Below, in pieces: positions 20,477 to 30,952 of a DNA stretch of 64,000 nucleotides. Both the position numbers and the translations under genes were made by a program. The notes below the pieces were generated by a model, which saw nothing but the letters and a program-made list of their open reading frames with translations, was not told the origin of the DNA and ran no database searches. The DNA is from an uncultured Amylibacter sp. (GTDB lineage: Bacteria; Pseudomonadota; Alphaproteobacteria; Rhodobacterales; Rhodobacteraceae): positions 1,946,501-2,010,500 of the forward strand of contig OY365741.1 of assembly GCA_959347425.1 (NCBI GenBank), read 5' to 3'. Numbering within the stretch: the first letter of the stretch is position 1; every line of letters begins with the position of its first letter.

Positions 20477-21991
20477 ATGTCGTTCAGCGTGGCCTTAATT
20501 GGCCGCCCCAATGTGGGCAAATCCACTCTTTTCAATCGCTTGGTCGGTCGTCATTTGGCTCTGGTTGATGACCAACCAGGGGTTACGCGAGACCTGCGGG
20601 AGGGCGAAGCCCGCCTTATGGGGCTGTCGTTTCGCGTGATTGATACGGCTGGGCTGGAACGCGCCAAACCCGAGAGCATGGCGGGGCGGATGCGCGCCTT
20701 TAGCCAACGGGCGATAGAATCCGCCGATGTCTGCTTGTTTATGGTTGATGGACGCGCAGGGCTGCTGCCCGATGATTATCTGTTTGCCGATATGCTGCGC
20801 AAATCCGCCGCGCGGGTGATTTTGGTGGTGAATAAGTGTGAGAGCAGGGCGGCGCAGGACGGTTTATATGATGCGTATTCGTTGGGTATGGGCGAGCCTG
20901 TTGCCCTGTCCGCCGAACACGCCCAAGGGCTGACCGATTTGTTTGATAGGCTGGTTGAGGTCGGCAAAGCCGTTGGCGAAGATATGACCATAGGCGCGGA
21001 GGATGACCTGCGGGCGGAGGGTTTTGAATACGAACCTCTGGTCGATTTGGATATTGAAGAGGGCGATGAAGACACCCCGCTGGCGGAGGTGATAGCCGCC
21101 GACACTCGCCCCCGTCAAATCGCGATTATGGGTCGCCCGAACGCTGGCAAATCCACTCTGTTAAACAAAATCCTTGGCGAGGATAGGGTGCTGACCGGCC
21201 CAGAAGCAGGGCTAACCCGTGATGCGATTTCCGTGCAGTGCGATTGGAACGGGCAAGCGTTTCGGATTTGGGATACGGCGGGTTTGCGCAAACGGGCTAA
21301 GGTGAATGAAAAGCTGGAACGTTTGGCGAATGCCGACGGCTTGCGGGCGGTAAAGTTTTCAGAGACGGTGATATTGTTATTGGACGCGGAGCGTGGGTTT
21401 GAACAGCAGGATATTCGGCTGGCGGCCTTGGCAGAACGCGAAGGGCGGGGCATCGTTATTGCTGTTAATAAATGGGATTTGCAGAAGGATAAGGCGGCGC
21501 AGTTGCGCTATTTACAAGAGGAATGCACGCGGTTATTACCGCAAATTCGCGGCGTGCCAGTGGTTGCGATTTCCGCGAAAACGGGTAAGGGGTTGGATGC
21601 GTTGCATAAGGCTGTGGCGCGGGTTTATGAGATATGGAATAAGCGGATATCAACGGCTCGGCTGAATAACTGGCTGGGGGTGGTTTTGCAAAATCATCCG
21701 CCGCCCGCGCCCCAAGGTAAGCGGATTCGCCTGCGGTATATGACGCAGGTGAAGACTCGCCCGCCCGGGTTTGTGGTGATGTGCTCGCATCCTGATGCTC
21801 TGGCGACGGATTATCGGCGGTATTTGGTGAATGGATTGCGGCGCGATATGGGGATGGAATGCGTGCCTGTGCGGTTGTTTGTGCGGAGTCAATCGGATAA
21901 GAATCCCTATAAGAATAAGAAGGTTCGCCATGGGACTAAACTGGATAAACATCAGGATAAACGGATAAAGGCAAGACGGAGGGGGGATTAG
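20477..21991 (+). CDS. der: Ribosome-assembly GTPase Der (EngA)
   Basis: The 504-residue protein has two tandem GTPase domains. The first P-loop is GRPNVGKST at residues 9-17 with DTAGLE as its G3 motif and NKCE as a G4-like motif. The second P-loop is GRPNAGKST at about residues 218-226 with DTAGLRKR and NKWD. The two domains are joined by an acidic linker, and the C-terminal KH-like domain ends in a basic tail (KARRRGD). Two G domains are diagnostic of Der, which acts in maturation of the 50S ribosomal subunit. The ATG follows AAAAAGGAC. The first G4 reads NKCE rather than NKxD, a common Der variation. Confidence 0.97.
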   Translation: MSFSVALIGRPNVGKSTLFNRLVGRHLALVDDQPGVTRDLREGEARLMGLSFRVIDTAGLERAKPESMAGRMRAFSQRAIESADVCLFMVDGRAGLLPDDYLFADMLRKSAARVILVVNKCESRAAQDGLYDAYSLGMGEPVALSAEHAQGLTDLFDRLVEVGKAVGEDMTIGAEDDLRAEGFEYEPLVDLDIEEGDEDTPLAEVIAADTRPRQIAIMGRPNAGKSTLLNKILGEDRVLTGPEAGLTRDAISVQCDWNGQAFRIWDTAGLRKRAKVNEKLERLANADGLRAVKFSETVILLLDAERGFEQQDIRLAALAEREGRGIVIAVNKWDLQKDKAAQLRYLQEECTRLLPQIRGVPVVAISAKTGKGLDALHKAVARVYEIWNKRISTARLNNWLGVVLQNHPPPAPQGKRIRLRYMTQVKTRPPGFVVMCSHPDALATDYRRYLVNGLRRDMGMECVPVRLFVRSQSDKNPYKNKKVRHGTKLDKHQDKRIKARRRGD

Positions 21992-22042
21992 TGATTAAAT
22001 TTTTTATTAAAATCTTTAATAAATTTTAACCAATAGGCGTTT

Positions 22043-23845
22043 ATGCTTAAAACTATAACCGCATTTCACAAAGGGGGAACCACAGTGAAACCGACAGTGA
22101 AACCAACCAGCGACCGCATCAGCGTGTTGCCCTACCTCGTCTTTGGCGGGTTTATCGCGGCGTTGCTATCCACCGCTATCTTCCTACCCGCGCCACTGAA
22201 TTGGGCGTTGCCCCTAATCGCAATCACCTGTTTTTGCGCGGTTCTGGCGGGGATGTTGGGGCTGATTCGGAAGACCTCCACCGCCATCAAAACCCTTTTC
22301 AAACGCACACTATATCATGAGCGACCGTCCGCCAACGCTTTCACCCCCGCCTTATCGGATGTGGATTGTCTGCCCATCGCCCTGCTGTTTTTATCCAAAA
22401 ACGGGTGCATTTTGCAGAGCAATACCGCCGCCAAACACCTGCTGGCTATAGAAAATGACGATCCCATCCGCCTCAGCGATCTTGCCGATGATCCGGGGCG
22501 TTCCATCGCGCAATGGCTGGATGCCGCGTTTCACAGCAAAGAGCCCACGAAACCCGAAATCGTTCGCGCCAAACGCCCTGATAAAGACCGTTTTGTCCAA
22601 ATCGCCCTGCTGAAATCCAACATGCGGGGAGAGGCGGAATTGGTCGCCGTCCTAACCGATGCAACCCAGTTAAAAACACTGGAGGCGCAATTCGTGCAAA
22701 GCCAAAAAATGCAAGCGATAGGGCATCTGGCGGGCGGAATTGCCCACGATTTCAATAACTTACTGACGGCCATCATCGGCTATTGCGATTTGTTAAAGGA
22801 ACGTTATCAAAAGAAAGACGTTGAATATGGCGATTTGATGCAAATATCGCAAAATGCGAACCGCGCGGCGACCTTGGTGCGCCAGTTGCTGGCGTTCTCG
22901 CGCAAGCAGAATCTTGAGCCCAAACCCGTGACTGTTAATGAGGTTTTGTCAAACCATATCCATCTGCTCCATCGTCTGGTTGGCGAGACGATAGAGATAC
23001 GGCTGGATTATTCCAAAACCCTGCCCGATGCTTTCGTGGATGCTCAGCAGTTGGAACAAGTGATAATGAATCTGGTTGTGAATGCCCGCGATGCGATGCC
23101 AAACGGTGGCCATATCTGGATGAAAACCCGTTGCGTGACCTATGAAAATAACACCAAACGCGATGATGTGGATATATTATCGGGGCAGTATGTGGCGATA
23201 GAATTGACCGACGAAGGCACGGGTATGCCCAAACATGTCTGCGATAAAATCTTTGAACCCTTTTATACGACGAAAAAAACGGGCGAAGGCACGGGGCTGG
23301 GGCTGTCCACCGCTTATGGCATTATCAAACAGACGGGTGGCTATATTTTCGTGGATAGCACGGTTGATCAAGGCACGACTTTTACCCTGCTTCTGCCCGT
23401 TGTGCAGGAAACCGCGATTGTCGATCCCGAACCGCCACCGCCCAAACCGCCTATGATATCGGCCTTGGCGCATAAATGCGTGCTGGTGGTAGAGGATGAG
23501 GATTCCGTGCGTGGGTTTGCCCTGCGCGCTTTGCGTAAGGAAGGGGTCAATATTCTGGAGGCTTCTAGCGGCGAATTGGCGGTTGAAATCGTGGAATCTG
23601 GACAGCATAAAATTGATATTATCCTGTCCGATATTATTATGCCGGGGATGAATGGCCCCGAATGGATACAAAAAGCGCGTGCCGCCTGTGGCAACGCGCA
23701 TATTGTGTTCATTTCGGGCTATATCGGTGATATGTCCCAGAACGGCGCGGATCAGATAGAAAATGCGACCTTTATCCAAAAACCGTTTCACATGGATGTT
23801 TTGGTTGAAAAACTAAATGATGTGTTAAAGGGGGAATCGGAGTGA
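22043..23845 (+). CDS. cckA: Hybrid sensor histidine kinase CckA
   Basis: The 600-residue protein has two membrane helices near residues 30-75, a PAS-like region at about 110-210, and a HisKA domain with phospho-acceptor His near residue 235 ([11 protein letters not shown]). The HATPase domain shows [16 protein letters not shown] and GEGTGLGLS. The C-terminal receiver has its acceptor Asp near residue 530 ([13 protein letters not shown]). This architecture and the location directly upstream of recA-alaS match CckA, the essential alphaproteobacterial kinase/phosphatase that controls CtrA through ChpT. The start is assigned at the first ATG; an in-frame GTG at 22085, just after AAAGGGGGAACC, is an alternative. 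An AT-rich stretch lies before the gene. Confidence 0.92.
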   Translation: MLKTITAFHKGGTTVKPTVKPTSDRISVLPYLVFGGFIAALLSTAIFLPAPLNWALPLIAITCFCAVLAGMLGLIRKTSTAIKTLFKRTLYHERPSANAFTPALSDVDCLPIALLFLSKNGCILQSNTAAKHLLAIENDDPIRLSDLADDPGRSIAQWLDAAFHSKEPTKPEIVRAKRPDKDRFVQIALLKSNMRGEAELVAVLTDATQLKTLEAQFVQSQKMQAIGHLAGGIAHDFNNLLTAIIGYCDLLKERYQKKDVEYGDLMQISQNANRAATLVRQLLAFSRKQNLEPKPVTVNEVLSNHIHLLHRLVGETIEIRLDYSKTLPDAFVDAQQLEQVIMNLVVNARDAMPNGGHIWMKTRCVTYENNTKRDDVDILSGQYVAIELTDEGTGMPKHVCDKIFEPFYTTKKTGEGTGLGLSTAYGIIKQTGGYIFVDSTVDQGTTFTLLLPVVQETAIVDPEPPPPKPPMISALAHKCVLVVEDEDSVRGFALRALRKEGVNILEASSGELAVEIVESGQHKIDIILSDIIMPGMNGPEWIQKARAACGNAHIVFISGYIGDMSQNGADQIENATFIQKPFHMDVLVEKLNDVLKGESE

Positions 23846-23951
23846 TTTTCGGTTTTTTACAGTTTTTTGCGTTTTTTCGCAATTTTTATTCAAAAAATTT
23901 ACTTTTTGTAAAGAAATTGGGCGCAAAGATACAAAATAGTCTGGTTTTTGG

Positions 23952-23980
23952 CTTGCAATGTTCGCATTTTGTTCTTATAA
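23952..23980 (+). promoter_or_regulatory. recA promoter with embedded LexA (SOS) box
   Basis: A -35 hexamer CTTGCA (23952-23957) and a -10 TTATAA (23975-23980) are separated by exactly 17 bases. The spacer contains GTTC at 23960-23963, seven bases, then GTTC at 23971-23974. This is the direct-repeat GTTC-N7-GTTC recognised by alphaproteobacterial LexA. LexA bound here would block RNA polymerase, so DNA-damage induction of recA is predicted. The site lies about 100 bases upstream of the recA start. Confidence 0.88.
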
Positions 23981-24078
23981 GAGGGAACAGTGTCAGAAAG
24001 ACGAAAAAATAACCGAAGGTCGCGGGGCAAAGAAATCCTTTTTTGCCTTGCTATTTTCAAACCAAAAGGGGAAAAGCG

Positions 24079-25275
24079 ATGGGTGTAGTATTACTAGATA
24101 GAAACGACAAACAAAACATGGACAAGAAAAAAGCATTGGAATCGGCGTTAAGCCAGATTGAACGGCAGTTCGGCAAGGGTTCTATCATGAAAATGGGGCA
24201 GGAGGGCGCGAACTTGGATATAGAGGCGACGTCAACTGGCTCTATCGGGCTGGATGTTGCCTTGGGCATCGGCGGTCTGCCAAAGGGACGGGTGATTGAG
24301 ATTTATGGACCAGAGAGTTCAGGGAAAACCACTCTGACCCTGCATGCTATCGCCGAAGAGCAGAAAAAAGGTGGGATTTGCGCGTTTGTCGATGCGGAAC
24401 ACGCGTTGGATCCGCTTTACGCCAGCAAACTGGGGGTGAATGTCGATGAATTGCTGATTTCGCAACCAGACGCGGGCGAACAGGCGTTGGAAATCACCGA
24501 TACTCTGGTGCGCTCTGGTGCCGTGTCTATTGTTGTGGTGGATAGTGTCGCCGCGCTGACCCCTCGGGCAGAGATGGAAGGCGATATGGGCGATCATCAG
24601 GTCGGTGCGCAGGCGCGATTGATGTCGCAAGCGATGCGCAAACTGGCTGGGTCTATTTCAAAATCAGGCTGTATGGTGATTTTTATCAACCAGATTCGGA
24701 TGAAAATTGGCGTTATGTTTGGCTCGCCAGAGACAACGTCTGGTGGCAACGCGTTAAAATTCTATGCTTCCGTGCGTTTGGATATCCGCCGTATTGGCGC
24801 GATAAAGGAACGCGAGGAAGTTGTTGGTAATGCTACACGGGTGAAAGTCGTTAAAAATAAGGTGGCTCCGCCGTTCAAACAGGTGGAATTTGACATTATG
24901 TATGGGCATGGGATTTCCAAAAATGGCGAATTGATTGACCTTGGCAATAAAATCGGCATTATTGAAAAGGCTGGTGCGTGGTATTCTTATGGTGATTTGC
25001 GTATAGGGCAGGGGCGTGAAAACGCCAAGCAATATATGGCGGATAATCCCGATATCGCGTGGGAGGTAGAGGATAAAATCCGTGCGTCCTATGGTCTGGA
25101 ATTCCAAGCGCCAAAGCCCGATATGGCGAAAATTGCCGCCGATAAAGTAAAGGCAGAGGCGAGTGCGGCAACAGGAACCGATGGGGTTGTTGTTGAAGTG
25201 GCGGGTGCGGGTGCGGGTGCGAGTGCGCCAAAGGCGGAGTCGGATGCAAAATCTGATAAGACGACAGAAAGTTAA
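24079..25275 (+). CDS. recA: Recombinase RecA
   Basis: The 398-residue protein has Walker [10 protein letters not shown] at residues 77-85, Walker [11 protein letters not shown], the L2-region [19 protein letters not shown] and a C-terminal tail rich in Ala, Gly and acidic residues. RecA forms filaments on single-stranded DNA for recombination and triggers LexA self-cleavage. I chose the ATG at 24079 over an in-frame TTG at 24043 because AAAAGGGG sits seven bases before it; an ATG at 24118 ([11 protein letters not shown]) is also conceivable. The gene is preceded by a LexA-controlled promoter and followed by a strong terminator, so it is its own transcription unit. Confidence 0.98.
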   Translation: MGVVLLDRNDKQNMDKKKALESALSQIERQFGKGSIMKMGQEGANLDIEATSTGSIGLDVALGIGGLPKGRVIEIYGPESSGKTTLTLHAIAEEQKKGGICAFVDAEHALDPLYASKLGVNVDELLISQPDAGEQALEITDTLVRSGAVSIVVVDSVAALTPRAEMEGDMGDHQVGAQARLMSQAMRKLAGSISKSGCMVIFINQIRMKIGVMFGSPETTSGGNALKFYASVRLDIRRIGAIKEREEVVGNATRVKVVKNKVAPPFKQVEFDIMYGHGISKNGELIDLGNKIGIIEKAGAWYSYGDLRIGQGRENAKQYMADNPDIAWEVEDKIRASYGLEFQAPKPDMAKIAADKVKAEASAATGTDGVVVEVAGAGAGASAPKAESDAKSDKTTES

Positions 25276-25358
25276 GAGTTGGCTTAAGGGTTGGCTTAAT
25301 CGGAGTCTTAAAGCCGTTTTAATCGGAGTCTTGAACACCTGATTTTTTAAAAATAATG

Positions 25359-25388
25359 AAAGAGCCCGCGCAAGTGGGCTCTTTTTTT
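25359..25388 (+). terminator. Rho-independent terminator of recA
   Basis: The stem AAAGAGCCC (25359-25367) pairs with GGGCTCTTT (25376-25384) across an eight-base loop, and the run of T residues continues to 25388. It separates recA from alaS. Confidence 0.93.
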
Positions 25389-25471
25389 ATAGCCTAATGG
25401 GGAAAGTTTTGCTATAAGACCATAAATAAAACTATAAAACAGCCATAAAACAGGCAAAACGCGGGACAGAC

Positions 25472-28147
25472 ATGACCACCAGTTTGAACGATATTCGCAG
25501 TCATTTTTTGGAGTATTTCAAAAAACTTGACCACGAAGTGGTGCCCTCCGCCCCGCTCATTCCCCATAACGACCCGACCTTGATGTTCGTAAATTCGGGC
25601 ATGGTGCCATTCAAAAATCTGTTTTTGGGGCAGGAAAAACGCGACTACAAACGCGCCGTCACCGCCCAAAAATGCGTCCGCGCTGGCGGCAAACATAACG
25701 ATTTGGATAATGTCGGCTACACCGCACGGCATCATACTTTCTTTGAAATGCTGGGAAATTTTTCATTCGGCGACTATTTCAAAGACCGCGCGATAGCCTA
25801 CGCTTGGGATTTGATTACCAAAGAATTCAAAATCCCCAAGGACAAACTTTATGTCACCGTTTATCACACGGATGAGGAGGCTATAAAAATATGGAAATCC
25901 TACGCGGGTTTGCCTGACGCGCGAATTATCCGAATAAAAACAAACGATAATTTCTGGATGATGGGGGCGACCGGCCCCTGCGGTCCGTGTTCGGAAATTT
26001 TTTACGACCACGGCGAGCATATTCCGGGCGGTCTGCCAGGCACCCCCGATGAAGACGGTGACCGTTTCATTGAAATCTGGAACATTGTTTTTATGCAAAA
26101 CGAGCAGTTTGACGATGGCAAAATGCAACCGCTCAAAATGCAATCCATCGACACGGGCATGGGGTTGGAGCGGATAGCCGCACTTTTGCAAGGCAGCCAT
26201 GATAATTACGATACCGACCTGATGCGCGATTTGATTGAAACTTCGGCGAACCTAACAAACGCCGATCCTTATGGAAAAATGAATGTCAGCCACCGCGTTT
26301 TGGCGGATCATCTGCGCTCATCTGCGTTTTTAATTGCCGATGGCGTGATGCCGCAAAACGAAGGGCGCGGTTATGTTTTGCGCCGAATTATGCGCCGCGC
26401 GATGCGCCACGCTTATTTGCTGGGTGCGAAAGACCCGGTGATGCACAAAATGGTGCCCGCGTTGGTGAAACAAATGGGGCAGGCCTACCCCGAATTGCAC
26501 TATGGGCAACGGATGATTGAAGAAACTTTGCATCTGGAAGAAAAGCGGTTTATAGCCACGCTGGAACGCGGGATGAAACTGCTGGATAAGGAAATCGCGG
26601 GGCTTGGCACGGGCAAAATTTTGTCGGGGCAAACCGCGTTTAATCTGTATGATACCTACGGTTTTCCTCTGGATTTAACCCAAGATGTCCTGCGTGAAAA
26701 GGGCTTGCGAGTTGATGACGCGGGCTTTGATACCGCGATGGCAGAGCAAAAAACCCGCGCCCGTGCGGCGTGGTCTGGTTCGGGCGATGTCGGCGAGGAA
26801 ACCATTTGGTTTGATATAGCCAGCGACCATGGGCAGACCGAATTTCTGGGCTATAAGTTGGAAACAAGCGAGGCGCAGATTCTTGCAATGGTGAAAAACG
26901 GCAAGCCGTGTAAGTCCGCACAGAAAGGCGATGCCATAGATATTGTCGTTAATCAAACGCCTTTTTACGCGGAATCTGGCGGGCAAGTTGGCGATACCGG
27001 GCAGATTAAAACCGAAAACGGCTCGGCGGAAATCACCGATACGGTGAAACGGGCGGGGCTGATTATCCATCGAGCAAAGATGAAAACGGGTGAGTTCGCG
27101 ATAAATGACAGCGCGACTTTAACCGTGGATAATGCTCGGCGGACAGCGATTCGCGCCAATCACTCGGCGACGCATTTGTTGCATGAGGCGTTGCGCCAAT
27201 GTTTGGGCGACCATGTTGCGCAACGCGGTTCGCTGAATGATGCCACGCGGTTGCGGTTTGATTTTTCCCATACGGGGGCCTTGGACGCGGAGCAAATGAT
27301 GCGGGTTGAGACCGAAGTCAATGACTACATTCGCCAAAATACCCCTGTGGATACGCGGATTATGGCGGTGGACGATGCGCGAGCCTTGGGGGCGCAGGCT
27401 CTGTTTGGCGAAAAATACGGCGAAGAAGTTCGGGTTGTGGCGATGGGTCGGCAGGATAATTCGGGCAAAGGGATGGATAAAAAAACCTATTCGTTGGAGC
27501 TGTGTGGCGGTACGCATGTCGCCCGAACGGGGGATATTGGGTTGTTTATTTTGACGGGGCAATCCGCGTCCTCGGCTGGGGTGCGCCGAATTGAAGGGCT
27601 GACGGGACGCGCCGCGTTGGATTATATTAGGGCGCAAACTGATAGTTTGGCTGGTGTGGCAAAAGTTTTTGGAGTCCCAATAATGGATGATTTACCCTTG
27701 CGGGCTTTTTCCAAGATGGAGGAAATAAGAGCTTTGCATGCAGCAGTGTCACATTACGAATCAAAAGCTATAATGAGCGGGGCAGACCACGCCCCCGCAG
27801 AACATATCAATGGTGTAGAACTTGTTACGCAGTTTATAAAAGGAGTCAGTGGCAAAGATTTACGCGGGTTGATTGATAAACAAAAAGCCACTAGAATTTT
27901 TAGTATTATCGTATTTATTTCGGATATAGACGGAAAAGCGGCGATAGCTGTTGGCGTTACCGATAAACTAAAAGAACGGATAAGTGCCGTGGATATTGTA
28001 AAGATAGTATCGGAAGCATTGGATGGAAAAGGTGGCGGTGGTCGTCCCGATTTTGCACAGGCTGGCGGTGGGGATGCTTCAAAACATAAAAAGGCATTTA
28101 GCGCAATTCGTGATTATTTAATTCCGCAATCAAACTTAACAAAATAA
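25472..28147 (+). CDS. alaS: Alanyl-tRNA synthetase
   Basis: The 891-residue protein charges tRNA-Ala. Class II catalytic motifs are at the N-terminus ([29 protein letters not shown]). The editing domain has HxxxH (HSATH, near residue 564) and the zinc-ligand Cys near residue 678 in CGGTHV, followed by the DHHA1/C-Ala region with the Gly-rich [13 protein letters not shown]. The location downstream of recA is standard for the group. From about base 27660 the codon use becomes AT-rich (ATA, AGA and TTA codons) until close to the stop, unlike the first 2.2 kb, which suggests the last 160 or so residues come from recombination or a different substitution regime. All key residues are present. Confidence 0.97.
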   Translation: MTTSLNDIRSHFLEYFKKLDHEVVPSAPLIPHNDPTLMFVNSGMVPFKNLFLGQEKRDYKRAVTAQKCVRAGGKHNDLDNVGYTARHHTFFEMLGNFSFGDYFKDRAIAYAWDLITKEFKIPKDKLYVTVYHTDEEAIKIWKSYAGLPDARIIRIKTNDNFWMMGATGPCGPCSEIFYDHGEHIPGGLPGTPDEDGDRFIEIWNIVFMQNEQFDDGKMQPLKMQSIDTGMGLERIAALLQGSHDNYDTDLMRDLIETSANLTNADPYGKMNVSHRVLADHLRSSAFLIADGVMPQNEGRGYVLRRIMRRAMRHAYLLGAKDPVMHKMVPALVKQMGQAYPELHYGQRMIEETLHLEEKRFIATLERGMKLLDKEIAGLGTGKILSGQTAFNLYDTYGFPLDLTQDVLREKGLRVDDAGFDTAMAEQKTRARAAWSGSGDVGEETIWFDIASDHGQTEFLGYKLETSEAQILAMVKNGKPCKSAQKGDAIDIVVNQTPFYAESGGQVGDTGQIKTENGSAEITDTVKRAGLIIHRAKMKTGEFAINDSATLTVDNARRTAIRANHSATHLLHEALRQCLGDHVAQRGSLNDATRLRFDFSHTGALDAEQMMRVETEVNDYIRQNTPVDTRIMAVDDARALGAQALFGEKYGEEVRVVAMGRQDNSGKGMDKKTYSLELCGGTHVARTGDIGLFILTGQSASSAGVRRIEGLTGRAALDYIRAQTDSLAGVAKVFGVPIMDDLPLRAFSKMEEIRALHAAVSHYESKAIMSGADHAPAEHINGVELVTQFIKGVSGKDLRGLIDKQKATRIFSIIVFISDIDGKAAIAVGVTDKLKERISAVDIVKIVSEALDGKGGGGRPDFAQAGGGDASKHKKAFSAIRDYLIPQSNLTK

Positions 28148-28175
28148 CCCCCCCAGACCTGAAAGGAAAATCAAA

Positions 28176-28466
28176 ATGTCTGCCTACTGCATCGTGCAAA
28201 TCAACGTCCATAACGCCGAGGAATATGCTAAATACGCCGAGTTATCCGCCCCAGCCGTGAAAAAATTCGGCGGGGAATTTCTTGTCCGTGCGGGCGATTA
28301 CGTCACAAAAGAAGGACCAGAATTCAAACGCAATGTCATCGTGCGTTTCCCCGATATGGCTCGCGCGGAAGAATTTTATCACAGCCCAGATTACCAAGCC
28401 GCGTTAAAATTCGCCACTGCGCCGAATGTCTCAACCCGTCATTATACGATTGTGGAGGGTGTATAA
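28176..28466 (+). CDS. DUF1330 family protein
   Basis: This 96-residue protein matches the DUF1330 family, small dimeric ferredoxin-like-fold proteins. It opens with YCIVQINVHNAEEYAKYAEL, has a central GGEFLVRAGDY, and a later FPDMARAEEFYHSPDYQ segment. Function is unknown; a ligand-binding or enzyme role has been suggested for relatives. The start follows GAAAGGAAAA. It lies 28 bp downstream of alaS and is convergent with the SMR gene, with one base between the two stop codons. Confidence 0.85.
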   Translation: MSAYCIVQINVHNAEEYAKYAELSAPAVKKFGGEFLVRAGDYVTKEGPEFKRNVIVRFPDMARAEEFYHSPDYQAALKFATAPNVSTRHYTIVEGV

Positions 28467-28467
28467 T

Positions 28468-28800
28468 TCATGCCTGTGTTTTTGAAAAAACGTGAATGAC
28501 AATCACGCCCGCGATGATTAAACCCATCCCAATATAGCTCGCCAAATCCAAGACTTGCTTGAATAAAACCATACTAATAACGGTTATCAGCACGATTCCC
28601 AAGCCCGACCAAATCGCATAAACGATGCCGACGGGCAGAACCCGCAACGCTAAAGTTAGAAAATAAAACGAACAGCCAAAGAAAAACACAACCCCCAAAG
28701 CTGGCCATAGTTTGGTGAAACTATCGCTGCCTTTCAGACAGGCTGTGCCGACGACTTCGAATAAAATTGCCAAAAGCAACCAGATATAATGGGTGGGCAT
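28468..28800 (-). CDS. Small multidrug resistance (SMR) family transporter
   Basis: The 110-residue protein has four predicted membrane helices and the family's conserved membrane-embedded glutamate in helix 1 (LLLAILFEVVGTACLK, Glu at about residue 15), plus the PVGIVYAIWSGLGIVLI segment of helix 3. SMR proteins are dual-topology, proton-coupled exporters of quaternary cations or guanidinium. The sequence looks closer to the EmrE/QacE side because of the W-S-G-L-G motif, but the substrate cannot be read from sequence alone. It lies 21 bp downstream of icd on the same strand and may be co-transcribed with it. Confidence 0.9.
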   Translation of the reverse strand: MPTHYIWLLLAILFEVVGTACLKGSDSFTKLWPALGVVFFFGCSFYFLTLALRVLPVGIVYAIWSGLGIVLITVISMVLFKQVLDLASYIGMGLIIAGVIVIHVFSKTQA

Positions 28801-28821
28801 GATAAAATCCTTACATTATCC

Positions 28822-30030
28822 TTACATTGCTTTTTGCATATTTTCATCTATTTTGGATAGAAAATCTTGGGTCGTCAGCCATTTTTGCTGTTCGCCCACC
28901 AGCAGAGCCAAATCCTTGGTCATAAACCCGTTTTCCACGGTCTTCACCACCGTTTTTTCCAGCGTTTCCACAAACCCAGCCAAGGCCGCGTTGTCATCCA
29001 ATTTCGCCCGATGCGCCAAACCGCCCGTCCATGCAAAAATGGACGCGATGGAATTTGTAGAAGTCTCCCGCCCTTTTTGATGCTCGCGATAATGGCGGGT
29101 GACGGTGCCGTGCGCCGCCTCTGCTTCGACAATTTTGCCGTCCGGAGTCAGCAGTTTTGACGTCATCAAACCCAACGAGCCATAGCCCTGCGCCACGGTA
29201 TCGGACTGCACATCGCCGTCATAATTCTTGCACGCCCAAACATATCCGCCCGACCATTTCAACGAAGACGCGACCATATCGTCAATCAAACGGTGCTCAT
29301 AATGAATGCCCGCAGCCTTGAATGCGTCCAGAAATTCGGTTTCATACACCTCTTGAAAAATGTCTTTGAACCGCCCGTCATAGACTTTTAAAATCGTGTT
29401 TTTAGTGGAAAGATACACAGGCCAGCCGAGCGAAAGCCCATAGTTCATTGACGCTCTCGCAAAATCATAAATGGACGCATCCAAATTATACATCGCCATG
29501 GTGATGCCGCTGGAGGGCGCGTTAAAAACCTCTTTCTCAATCACCTTGCCGTCCGTGCCTTCAAATTTCAGGGTCAATTTGCCCGCGCCTGGAAACATAA
29601 AATCCGTGGCTTTATACTGATCGCCAAAGGCATGACGGCCAACAACAATTGGCTTTGTCCAGCCCGGAACCAGCCGTGGAACATTGCGACAAATAATCGG
29701 CTGACGGAAAATAACCCCGCCCAGAATGTTGCGAATCGTGCCGTTGGGCGAGCGATACATGCGTTTCAAATTAAACTCTTCCAGACGGTCTTCGTCGGGC
29801 GTGATGGTCGCGCATTTCACGCCAACCCCGTGTTTTTTAATGGCTTCGGCCGCGTCAACCGTGATTTGATCGTCCGTATCATCACGCGATTCAATGCCGA
29901 GGTCGTAATAATGCAGGTCAATATTCAGATAGGGCAGGATGAGTTTGTCCTTTATGAACTTCCAAATGATGCGGGTCATTTCATCGCCGTCTAGCTCTAC
30001 GACTGGGTTTTCAACTTTTATTTTTGCCAT
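28822..30030 (-). CDS. icd: NADP-dependent isocitrate dehydrogenase
   Basis: The 402-residue protein oxidises isocitrate to 2-oxoglutarate in the TCA cycle. It is the eukaryote-like homodimeric type: it begins with [18 protein letters not shown] and has the substrate loop [13 protein letters not shown] followed by FRQPI. Metal- and substrate-binding residues are in the [22 protein letters not shown] region, and the cofactor segment includes [11 protein letters not shown]. Length is as expected. An icd gene close to alaS is a recurrent alphaproteobacterial arrangement. Confidence 0.97.
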   Translation of the reverse strand: MAKIKVENPVVELDGDEMTRIIWKFIKDKLILPYLNIDLHYYDLGIESRDDTDDQITVDAAEAIKKHGVGVKCATITPDEDRLEEFNLKRMYRSPNGTIRNILGGVIFRQPIICRNVPRLVPGWTKPIVVGRHAFGDQYKATDFMFPGAGKLTLKFEGTDGKVIEKEVFNAPSSGITMAMYNLDASIYDFARASMNYGLSLGWPVYLSTKNTILKVYDGRFKDIFQEVYETEFLDAFKAAGIHYEHRLIDDMVASSLKWSGGYVWACKNYDGDVQSDTVAQGYGSLGLMTSKLLTPDGKIVEAEAAHGTVTRHYREHQKGRETSTNSIASIFAWTGGLAHRAKLDDNAALAGFVETLEKTVVKTVENGFMTKDLALLVGEQQKWLTTQDFLSKIDENMQKAM

Positions 30031-30192
30031 TGGGGTTTCCTTTTTTCATCCTTTTTATATCGGTTTTGGGGAAAAGAAAAGCCCAAAGGCGCGGGTGTGT
30101 TCCACACTTTTATTTGATAGGCACGGGGGCTTGATATTCCCGCCGATTTGGGTTAATAGCAGGGCAAATCGCCCTAACTTGCAAAGCCCAAA

Positions 30193-30948
30193 ATGCCCAA
30201 ATATCCCCTTATTATTATCGGTTTTATCGCCGTTTTATTAACCGCATGTAGCGGTGATAAGGAGGATAAAAACCCCGCCGACCGAGGCTTTCAGGATTAT
30301 GTGATAACCGATGGCAAGCTGACGAACGAGCAGTTTTACCGCCTTGTCACCTGCGGTAAAAAGCCGTCTGGAACGTGCCGTTGGCCTACCCGCAAATGGC
30401 GCGCGGATAAGGCCGCGGATTTGACCGTGGCGATTTGGCACATGGACGCGAGCTACCCGCCGATTGACAAGGTTTATGCCCGCCGTGCGTTAAAATCTGC
30501 GGTTAAGGAAATTAATTTAATCGGCTCTGCCTTGCGCTTGCGGATAGTTGATCCCGCGAAGGAAGAGCCAGATATTCGCATATATATCAAGGACTTAAAA
30601 CCCTTTACCCGTATTACGGACGTTGATTTTATGGGGATGAATGGGTCGTTATTGCAGGGGGCGGTGTTTAAAATGGCACCGATTGTTGGGTCGATAAAAC
30701 GCGCCGTGATTGTGATGAGCAATGTGTCGGTCAGCTATAAAACCGGCAAAATTATCGGGCTGCGGACGCGCAATCGGTTCCTGCATTCTGCGATGTTGGA
30801 AGAGCTGATACAGACCTTGGGTTTCCCTTGGGATATTCGCAATCAGGCCTATCGCGGGCGGTCTATTTTTGACCAAGATAGCAGTAATGTGACCACCCTT
30901 TGGGGGCAGGATAGCTGGGTTTTGCATCGGCATTATCCGTTGCGGTAG
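30193..30948 (+). CDS. DUF2927-like lipoprotein
   Basis: The 251-residue protein has a lipoprotein signal with lipobox LLTAC, placing the lipidated Cys at about residue 19. The mature part contains LTVAIWHMDASYPPIDKVYA, a strand-rich middle, then SAMLEELIQTLGFPWDIRN and SIFDQDSSNVTTLWGQDSWVLHRHYP. That last block resembles the signature of DUF2927 proteins (EE-x-x-Q-x-LG followed by SIF...D), which look like degenerate zinc peptidases. The HExxH-like position here reads LEELIQ, so protease activity is not expected. The gene stands alone between icd (divergent) and cysS (convergent, four bases between the stops). Confidence 0.7.
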   Translation: MPKYPLIIIGFIAVLLTACSGDKEDKNPADRGFQDYVITDGKLTNEQFYRLVTCGKKPSGTCRWPTRKWRADKAADLTVAIWHMDASYPPIDKVYARRALKSAVKEINLIGSALRLRIVDPAKEEPDIRIYIKDLKPFTRITDVDFMGMNGSLLQGAVFKMAPIVGSIKRAVIVMSNVSVSYKTGKIIGLRTRNRFLHSAMLEELIQTLGFPWDIRNQAYRGRSIFDQDSSNVTTLWGQDSWVLHRHYPLR

Positions 30949-30952
30949 AGGG

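Noticed and set aside
24043..24078. TTG start giving RecA 12 extra residues.
   Set aside because: The ATG at 24079 has a strong Shine-Dalgarno at the right distance and fits the usual RecA N-terminus.
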